Shown here one piece after another: positions 1 to 5,147 of a stretch of DNA of 7,397 bases. Each line of letters begins with the position of its first letter. Position 1 is the first letter of the stretch. Source of the DNA: Bacteroidales bacterium (GTDB taxonomy: Bacteria; Bacteroidota; Bacteroidia; Bacteroidales; UBA12077). The notes under the pieces are model-generated. The model did not search any database and had not been told where the DNA came from. It was given only the letters and a program-made list of their open reading frames with translations. Position numbers and translations under genes: made by a program. The DNA lies in assembly GCA_030643125.1 (NCBI GenBank), contig DAOWML010000110.1:1-7397 (forward strand), read 5' to 3'.

Positions 1-353
1 AAAAGATTGATCAACAAAGTGCTGAATTATTAATAAGGGCAACAAATAATCCTGAAATAAGTAAAACCGTAAAAATAATTATTGCAAAATCGGACAAATG
101 GACTTTCGATGATTTATCCTCATATATTGAAGAAATAAGAGGGACATCCGAAACAATTAATTTTGATGAATTATTTAAACATATTGACCCCGATTGTGAA
201 GTTTATTATTATATAAATGGTGAAAAGATGTCAAGTTCGGAAGATATTACAACTTTTATAAATAGAATAAAATTTGGTGCTGCTGACAAAATTGTGGTCA
301 ATAGTATTAAATATAATTCTCAGGGGAAAATAATCGAGTTTTGTCAGGAATGA
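1..353 (+). CDS. C-terminal 116 codons of an unrecognised protein (5' truncated)
   Basis: An open frame enters from the left edge (first full codon at base 3) and ends with TGA at 351-353. The only in-frame ATG lies late (about base 228), so the true start is outside the window. The visible 116 residues are hydrophilic and of mixed helix/strand character. They contain an aromatic stretch EVYYYINGEKMSSSED, then an amphipathic segment and the ending SQGKIIEFCQE. No membrane segment or known catalytic motif is visible. I do not recognise the family. It lies 68 bp upstream of the 422 gene on the same strand, with no convincing promoter between, so it could be the preceding gene of the same operon. 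The coding call rests on the uninterrupted frame and codon use matching the neighbours; function is unknown. Confidence 0.75.
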   Translation, partial: KIDQQSAELLIRATNNPEISKTVKIIIAKSDKWTFDDLSSYIEEIRGTSETINFDELFKHIDPDCEVYYYINGEKMSSSEDITTFINRIKFGAADKIVVNSIKYNSQGKIIEFCQE

Positions 354-421
354 AAATAAATAGATAATAAGTAGTATGTATTTTGCAAAAAAAATAGACG
401 ATAAACATTAAACAATAATCA

Positions 422-1003
422 ATGAAGAAGTTTTTATTAATTATCGGTATTATAACTTATTTTAATGTTAGTTATAGCCAGAGTTCATCACTTAGCCAGC
501 CAAATCTGGAGAACTTTCAAATTCTTGCGGAAAAAAAAGCAAGGTCTTTTAGTATGTACATAACAAAGATTGCGAGTAAATCCACAAGTTTAAACGATAA
601 AGAAACAGCTATTCAGCAGGCATGTAAGCTTTTTATCAATGATACTGTCAGGATTGAGGTATCTTATTGTGCATCAAGCGGGAAAAGTAATGTTTATTCA
701 AGAAAACTTGTTAAATATCTACGAAGGTTAAGCCTGTTGAATTATGATCAAATCACAATAGAATGGGTAGAGTGTGTCATGGTTGGTGACCTAAAGAAGG
801 GGGAAGATGGTAATTTCTATGGTATTATTTCATTCGTTCAAAAATTTACTGCTATTAAGGGTGAATACAAATATGAGGATGTAACCACAAAACATCTTGA
901 AATTGTTTTGAAGCCGTATCTTAAACCCAATGATCAAGGCGAAGATGAATGGAAATGGGATGTGTATTTGTCGAATGTAAATGTTAAGGAACCTTGTTCA
1001 TGA
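422..1003 (+). CDS. Exported hypothetical protein, 193 aa, possibly NTF2-like
   Basis: The protein starts at ATG 422 with a clear Sec signal peptide: MKK, a hydrophobic core at residues 4-14, and a likely cut after SYS (residue 19), leaving an N-terminal Gln. There is no lipobox Cys, so a soluble periplasmic or secreted protein is expected. Residues 30-72 look helical. Residues 76-81 form a strand, residues 92-106 a helix (YSRKLVKYLRRLSLL), and residues 108-188 are beta-rich, with NFYGIISFVQKF and EWKWDVYLSNVNV as the clearest strands. This pattern resembles hypothetical exported proteins of Bacteroidota and could be an NTF2-like fold, but no catalytic motif is visible. No Shine-Dalgarno precedes the start, which is usual in this phylum. 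Its TGA overlaps the ATG of the next gene, so the two are probably translated together. Confidence 0.85.
   Translation: MKKFLLIIGIITYFNVSYSQSSSLSQPNLENFQILAEKKARSFSMYITKIASKSTSLNDKETAIQQACKLFINDTVRIEVSYCASSGKSNVYSRKLVKYLRRLSLLNYDQITIEWVECVMVGDLKKGEDGNFYGIISFVQKFTAIKGEYKYEDVTTKHLEIVLKPYLKPNDQGEDEWKWDVYLSNVNVKEPCS
986..990 (+). promoter_or_regulatory. Ribosome binding site supporting the ATG at 1000
   Basis: AAGGA lies 9 bases before ATG 1000, inside the end of the preceding gene. It is one of few Shine-Dalgarno-like sites in the window. It favours ATG 1000 over the in-frame TTG at 994, which would be only 3 bases away. Together with the ATGA overlap it suggests translational coupling. Confidence 0.55.
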
Positions 1004-1815
1004 AATATCTTTATATAGTATTGCTTTCTTTGTTTTTTAATCAGCTTGTAATGTCTCAGTTTAGTGATAGTTTTCTGATAAAAGAAAAATTCTATTTTGA
1101 GGTTGGTCAAATTGAGGAGTTTATTGAACGATTTAATTTTGAAGACAAAACCAAACTCCTGAATTATCTTGATATTAACCAACCTGATTTGGAAATTAAC
1201 AGATTAGATTTTTTATATACTTTGTTCGACACTTATGATACAACTTTTAATAAACCCCTTGCCGAGGCTTTTATTAAAAATGTAAACGATTCTGTAAATC
1301 CTAAATATCTTAATTTTTATGATAATCATTGGTATGCCGAAGTTAATTGTATTTTTGAACTAAATGGCGATTCTAATGAAGGAAAATTAATATTAAAAAA
1401 TCAATTTAAAGCAGATTCTTCTTCAAAATGGGTGATTACAGGTGTAAGTTCTGATTTATTAAAATTTCCTAATAGTAAAGACTCCTTAAAAATTTTATCA
1501 CCTGTGAGTCATGGTACCGATTTTATTGCACTTTATGATATATTACAAGATGGGGAAAATATACAAAATTATATTACCAGAGATTATACTTTTGATACAC
1601 TGACATATTTTATTTCATTAGTGCATTTTAATAAAATCAGAATAGAACAGATTTATAAAGTAAAATATCATTTTTTGCAAATACCAAAATGGATATTTAC
1701 AGTTGAATATTATAATCGAAAAGGTCTTAGTTCAGGTTGGCTCATATCAGATTTATATAGAACTAACTTAGAAGAAAAAGAAAATTACGAAATAGATGTT
1801 TTGAAGATTTATTAA
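1000..1815 (+). CDS. Exported hypothetical protein, 271 aa
   Basis: The start chosen is ATG 1000, which overlaps the previous stop as ATGA and follows AAGGA. An in-frame TTG at 994 would add only two residues. The N-terminus is a signal peptide (MKYLYIVLLSLFFNQLVMS, cut before QF, about residue 19) without a lipobox. Residues 36-100 appear largely helical. Residues 111-155 form a beta-rich segment (HWYAEVNCIF, a charged turn, KWVITGVSSDLL). Residues 168-256 form a second alpha/beta part containing SHGTDFIALYDIL and then the strand pairs YKVKYHFLQIPKWIFTVEYY and SGWLISDLYR. The two halves have similar strand layouts, as if built from two related modules; this is inferred by eye. No enzyme motif is visible and the family is not recognised. 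It is the second gene of the probable operon; the gene that follows starts 19 bp downstream. Confidence 0.85.
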   Translation: MKYLYIVLLSLFFNQLVMSQFSDSFLIKEKFYFEVGQIEEFIERFNFEDKTKLLNYLDINQPDLEINRLDFLYTLFDTYDTTFNKPLAEAFIKNVNDSVNPKYLNFYDNHWYAEVNCIFELNGDSNEGKLILKNQFKADSSSKWVITGVSSDLLKFPNSKDSLKILSPVSHGTDFIALYDILQDGENIQNYITRDYTFDTLTYFISLVHFNKIRIEQIYKVKYHFLQIPKWIFTVEYYNRKGLSSGWLISDLYRTNLEEKENYEIDVLKIY

Positions 1816-1834
1816 ATTTAAATTGTTGTAAATT

Positions 1835-2866
1835 TTGAAAAAAATTCGTAGCCATATAAAACTTTTGTTCAATAGAATTGGCGAAAAAACAGCTTCAAAC
1901 ACTTTATTACCATTTGTTGTTGCTCTAATTGTAGGCGGAACAATTGTTTTCAGTTTGTCATTTAGATTTTATTTGAATGATGCTGAACTGTTCTACGAAA
2001 ACTTTCTTGTTGAGGCACACGGGATGTTACTCGATATTATAATCTTCGGACTTCTTTTTACTTTTATTAACCTTTCGAGAAGCAAAAAAATAGAGATACA
2101 AAGATTCAAGGAAGAAATAGATGACTTCAGGCATTGGACCGAGCTTGTAGCAAGTTATCGTATTGCCGGGATATTAAGAAGGTTAAATAAATATAAAATA
2201 GATAACCTTGACTTATCCGATTGCTATTTGAAGGATGCTCAATTAGAAAAAATATATTTAAAATCAGCTACCCTGGAGAAGGCAAATCTTCAGGGCGCAA
2301 GTCTTGCCTATGCAGACCTTCAGAATGCAAATCTCAAAATAGCAAATCTTCAGGGCGCTGATCTTAGGATATCTAATCTTCAGGATGCAGATCTTAAACT
2401 TGCAAATCTTCAGGGAGCTAATCTTAGAATTGTGAATTTTCAAAATGCGAACCTGTTCAGTGCTAATCTGAAAGGGGCCGATCTTAAAAGCGCCAACCTC
2501 CAGAACGCTGACCTTAGTGGTGCAAACCTCCAGGATGCTGACCTAAGTAGTGCAAATCTTCAGGGAGCCGATCTTAGAAGTGCAAAACTTCAGGGTGCAG
2601 ACCTTAGAAATGCAAAACTTCGTGGAGCCGATTTAAGAAGTGCTAATCTTCAGGACGTTAAACTCGGAGCCGACAGTTCTTTACTGGATTATACTGAAGA
2701 TGCTAACTTAAAGCCCGATATGCTTGAATTATTACAGTTGAATGAAGTAGGCTCTATTGTTGAAGCTATTATGCCTGATGGCACAAAATATAATAAGGAA
2801 TGGGAAGCCAAAATTGATAAAACAAAACCCAATAAGAAAGTGAAAATATCAAAAATTAATAAATAA
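1835..2866 (+). CDS. Membrane-anchored pentapeptide-repeat protein, 343 aa
   Basis: The protein begins with a basic stretch and two membrane segments (about residues 24-43 and 64-80). A helical linker follows (85-121), then about 31 consecutive pentapeptides with a central Leu every five residues from L127 to L277; F202 is the one substitution. Such A(D/N)LxX repeats fold into a right-handed square beta-helix, here nearly eight coils. The C-terminal tail carries MPDGTKYNKEWE, an ending often seen after bacterial pentapeptide arrays. Lys/Arg flanking both membrane segments and an acidic loop between them (49-60) put the solenoid in the cytoplasm. The start is TTG 1835: an in-frame TAA at 1829 blocks anything upstream, and the first ATG (codon 64) would delete the first membrane segment. 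Function is not predictable; pentapeptide proteins range from gyrase-protecting DNA mimics to scaffolds, and this one is not acidic enough to suggest a DNA mimic. Confidence 0.9.
   Translation: MKKIRSHIKLLFNRIGEKTASNTLLPFVVALIVGGTIVFSLSFRFYLNDAELFYENFLVEAHGMLLDIIIFGLLFTFINLSRSKKIEIQRFKEEIDDFRHWTELVASYRIAGILRRLNKYKIDNLDLSDCYLKDAQLEKIYLKSATLEKANLQGASLAYADLQNANLKIANLQGADLRISNLQDADLKLANLQGANLRIVNFQNANLFSANLKGADLKSANLQNADLSGANLQDADLSSANLQGADLRSAKLQGADLRNAKLRGADLRSANLQDVKLGADSSLLDYTEDANLKPDMLELLQLNEVGSIVEAIMPDGTKYNKEWEAKIDKTKPNKKVKISKINK
2282..2671 (+). repeat. 30-bp coding tandem repeat (13 units) encoding decapeptides
   Basis: Thirteen consecutive 30-bp units encode decapeptides of the form ANLQGADLRS. 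The first half is usually A(N/K)LQ(G/D/N) and the second A(D/N)L(R/K/S)x. Nucleotide identity is still evident (recurring gcaaatcttcaggg and gatctta blocks), while third positions vary. Units around 2462-2660 are noticeably richer in G+C than the flanking gene. The last unit is degenerate. The array lies entirely within the pentapeptide gene and keeps its frame. Confidence 0.85.
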
Positions 2867-2881
2867 AATATCAAAAATTAA
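2843..2881 (+). repeat. 17-bp direct repeat spanning a stop codon
   Basis: AAAATATCAAAAATTAA occurs at 2843-2859 and again at 2865-2881, a 22-bp period. The first copy encodes part of the lysine-rich end (KISKINK) of the pentapeptide protein. The second lies after its TAA stop and reaches to within 7 bases of the next start codon. It looks like a short local duplication; no function is implied. Confidence 0.7.
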
Positions 2882-2888
2882 ATTGGTT

Positions 2889-4649
2889 ATGAAACAAAGG
2901 ATTTATACTCTTCTCGCATTTTTAACAATAATCAGTATTAATTATGCACAAACCAACCTTTCTCCTGCTGAAATAAAAACAATACAAAATCAATCAATAA
3001 TTCTTATTGAAAACTACGAAGTGGTTTTAAATACTATTGGTGACCCAACATTGTCAAATTCCACAATTAATGATTTGATGTATAACAGTTATGACGGAAG
3101 CAACAGAATATTTGAAGATTCTTATGCAATTATTGAGAGCGATTTAAATCCGAAAATAATTAATAAAAATGACGGAAGCGAAATAGAAGATTATAACATT
3201 GCAAAATATTTTACAGATTTTAACCTATTTATTAAAAAAGATATGAATGGGGTAATCTCGTTCAGTAATTTAAATGTAAGCCCTGTAATTCAAAAAAAGA
3301 ATATTTATGTAAATATTTATTTCAAAAGTGAAATTTTGAGTTCACATTCTGAATCTGAAGATGAGTTCAAAAAGATAAATCGTGTAGCACTGATTAAAGC
3401 GAAGAAAATTAATAATAGTTGGAGATGTTTTATTATAGGTATAAAGTTTTGTGAGCCTAATCTGAAAATTTCCGATAACAAAATAGAAAAGGAATATTCT
3501 GTTTTTACTGAAACTGCATATCCTGATCGTTTCGAGCTTAAATTTAACGACAGACTTGAAAAGATATATTACAACAGAACAGAAGTTTATTATTTTGATA
3601 AAATGATATCATTAACTGATGGTGAGGTGAAAGTTGAAAACAATGAGGCAAATTACTCATTTGTTGATTATGCGGATAGTATTAGAATTAAGCAGGGCGA
3701 TCATTTAAAAGTTGTAATTAATAAAAAAACAAACAATATTGCATGTATCAATAGTATAAGATCAACTTTTATTGATAAATATAAAGTAGAAGTTATTCTT
3801 GAAGATGAGAAATCAGCAACAATATTTAACGATAAAACATTAACAAAGCAACGTGAGAGTGTAAAAACCACCTACTTCTCTTATCCTGACGAAGATATGG
3901 TTTTTGTTCATGGTGGCTCATTTCAAATGGGTTCGCAGGAGGACGAAAGTAACGACAACAAAACTCATAATGTCAAAGTTAATAATTTTTATATTGATAA
4001 ACATGAAGTTACCTACAATCAGTTCAAAACTTTTATAGATGAGACAGGATTTATTACTGATGCCGAGAGAGATTCCTGGAGTTATATATTCGACAAAAAG
4101 GGTGAAAAGGTAAAGACCGAAAATATTAACTGGAGATTTAATACAAATGGTACAAAGCCAACACTTTCAGAATTCGATAAACCGGTAGTTCACATTACCT
4201 GGAACGACGCAATTGCTTACACTAAATGGGCTGGAAAAAGATTGCCTACCGAAGCAGAATGGGAATATGCTGCAAGAGGGGCAGGGTTCGGAAATAACCT
4301 GGAGTACAGCGGTAGTAAAAAAGCTTCAGATGTAGGATGGTATAGTAAAAATTCGGACAAGATGACCCATAAAGTGGGACAAAAATTTAAAAATGAAATT
4401 AATATTTATGATATGACAGGTAACGTTTTTGAATGGTGTTTCGATTGGTATGATGAAAATTATTACATCAACAGTCCGGAAGAAAATCCCCAGGGGCCAC
4501 AGGTTGGTGACAATAAAGTTATAAGGGGAGGTTCCTGGATTGACGATGATGATAAATGTAAAGTCTTTTCCAGAGATTCACGAGTAAATGGATATAGATC
4601 CGCAAATACAGGGTTCCGGTGTGTTATTGATGCAACAAACGATAATTAG
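2889..4649 (+). CDS. Exported protein with C-terminal SUMF1/FGE-like domain, 586 aa
   Basis: The start is ATG 2889; an in-frame TTG at 2883 would add two residues. A signal peptide (residues 1-20, ending INYA before Q) precedes an unrecognised region of about 310 residues, with a beta-rich segment at about 106-190. Residues 335-580 form a SUMF1/FGE-sulfatase domain. It shows the opening DMVFVHGGSFQMG, DKHEVTYNQF, PVVHITWNDAIAYTKWAGKRLPTEAEWEYAARG split over two conserved blocks, YDMTGNVFEWCFDWY, KVIRGGSW, and the closing NTGFRCV. Family members include formylglycine-generating enzyme, EgtB, PvdO and the gliding/T9SS proteins GldJ and GldK. In true aerobic FGE two copper-binding cysteines follow GGS at +3 and +8. 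Here these positions are D552 and C557, so FGE activity is unlikely. There is no lipobox, unlike GldJ/GldK. It is probably the last gene of the operon and likely acts in the periplasm or at the outer membrane. Confidence 0.92.
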   Translation: MKQRIYTLLAFLTIISINYAQTNLSPAEIKTIQNQSIILIENYEVVLNTIGDPTLSNSTINDLMYNSYDGSNRIFEDSYAIIESDLNPKIINKNDGSEIEDYNIAKYFTDFNLFIKKDMNGVISFSNLNVSPVIQKKNIYVNIYFKSEILSSHSESEDEFKKINRVALIKAKKINNSWRCFIIGIKFCEPNLKISDNKIEKEYSVFTETAYPDRFELKFNDRLEKIYYNRTEVYYFDKMISLTDGEVKVENNEANYSFVDYADSIRIKQGDHLKVVINKKTNNIACINSIRSTFIDKYKVEVILEDEKSATIFNDKTLTKQRESVKTTYFSYPDEDMVFVHGGSFQMGSQEDESNDNKTHNVKVNNFYIDKHEVTYNQFKTFIDETGFITDAERDSWSYIFDKKGEKVKTENINWRFNTNGTKPTLSEFDKPVVHITWNDAIAYTKWAGKRLPTEAEWEYAARGAGFGNNLEYSGSKKASDVGWYSKNSDKMTHKVGQKFKNEINIYDMTGNVFEWCFDWYDENYYINSPEENPQGPQVGDNKVIRGGSWIDDDDKCKVFSRDSRVNGYRSANTGFRCVIDATNDN

Positions 4650-4652
4650 TTA

Positions 4653-4685
4653 TTTGGTATTTATAAATATAATTTTATAATTTTG
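4653..4685 (+). promoter_or_regulatory. Bacteroidota-type promoter for the TerB-like gene
   Basis: TTTG (4653-4656) and TAATTTTG (4678-4685) are 21 bp apart, matching the TTTG / TAnnTTTG pattern of the primary sigma factor in Bacteroidota. Transcription would begin near 4692, leaving a leader of about 20 nt before ATG 4712. This suggests the TerB-like gene is a separate unit from the upstream operon. Confidence 0.6.
4661..4680. repeat. 7-bp AT-only inverted repeat inside the promoter
   Basis: TTATAAA (4661-4667) and TTTATAA (4674-4680) are perfect inverted copies separated by 6 bases. They fill the spacer between the two promoter boxes and touch the second. It could be an operator or a weak transcript-end hairpin for the preceding operon. 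With only A/T bases in an AT-rich gap, chance is a real alternative. Confidence 0.3.
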
Positions 4686-4711
4686 TAAAATCTTAATAAA
4701 AACAAAAAATT

Positions 4712-5140
4712 ATGGCAAGATTCAACTTCAAACAGGTAATATATGCAGGCATGGTTGCCATTGCAGCTGTTGATGAAAGAGTAACAAAATTTGAAAAAAA
4801 ACACATTAACCATGTTTTCGACCGGTATATGAAACTTTCTGGAAAAGAAAGAAATGAAGTGCTGAAAGTTTGGGAAAGCAATCAGGATAATTTTACAAAT
4901 ATAGTAATTGAGGAATTATTAGCGTTTTCAAAAAGAGATCAAATTGAAGCATATACCTTTATTATGAAATTTATAAGCTGGTCAAAAACTCAATATAATT
5001 TAAGTACTAAAACCATTGTTAAAGGCGTTGATCCGGAAAGAGCGGAAATTAATCTTTATTATGACGAAGCAGCCCTCATAAGGAAAGGCCTTGATTTTAC
5101 TGATAATGAATATGCAGTTGCAACAAGGACGAAAAAGTAA
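4712..5140 (+). CDS. TerB-like helical protein, 142 aa
   Basis: The protein has no signal peptide and is predicted to be cytoplasmic and mainly helical. Residues 8-35 (VIYAGMVAIAAVDERVTKFEKKHINHVF, written here as spanning that range) follow the TerB-like pattern: a small-residue helix, an acidic turn (DER where TerB usually has DGx), then a helix beginning with a conserved Glu. It is followed by LSGKERNEVL (residues 42-51) and further helices to about 90. The C-terminal EAALIRKGLDFTDNEYA (119-135) resembles the final helix and lgi-type turn of the same fold. TerB-like domains occur in tellurite-resistance and stress or envelope-associated proteins and may bind metal; the acidic residues here are partly retained. 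No ter genes are present nearby. The assignment is by pattern only, and the protein may be a lineage-specific helical protein. ATG 4712 is supported by the promoter just upstream. Confidence 0.8.
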   Translation: MARFNFKQVIYAGMVAIAAVDERVTKFEKKHINHVFDRYMKLSGKERNEVLKVWESNQDNFTNIVIEELLAFSKRDQIEAYTFIMKFISWSKTQYNLSTKTIVKGVDPERAEINLYYDEAALIRKGLDFTDNEYAVATRTKK

Positions 5141-5147
5141 TCGGTGA

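Noticed and set aside
378..385. GTATTTTG as a promoter box for the 422 gene
   Set aside because: It misses the TA of TAnnTTTG and has no TTTG/TTG at the right distance upstream.
994..999. TTG at 994 as the start of the second exported protein
   Set aside because: ATG 1000 overlaps the previous stop as ATGA and has AAGGA at a better distance; TTG adds only two residues before the signal peptide.
934..1182. Minus-strand open frame of 82 codons
   Set aside because: It lies opposite two well-supported genes and has low-complexity Lys/Phe/Ile-rich composition expected from antisense AT-rich DNA.
2282..2671. Regular 30-bp repeats as a CRISPR array
   Set aside because: The repeats are contiguous without spacers, vary at third codon positions and encode a pentapeptide solenoid in frame.
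2689..2874. Minus-strand open frame of 61 codons with a hydrophobic start
   Set aside because: It is opposite the conserved C-terminal tail of the pentapeptide protein; hydrophobicity is a by-product of antisense Lys/Asn codons.
2883..2888. TTG at 2883 as the start of the SUMF1-domain protein
   Set aside because: ATG 2889 is two codons downstream and starts a normal signal peptide (MKQRIY).
2889..4649. Calling the SUMF1-domain protein GldK or GldJ
   Set aside because: It lacks the lipoprotein cysteine of those proteins, and no other gliding or T9SS gene is adjacent.
4693..4881. Minus-strand open frame of 62 codons
   Set aside because: It is antisense to the TerB-like gene, with no promoter or recognisable product.
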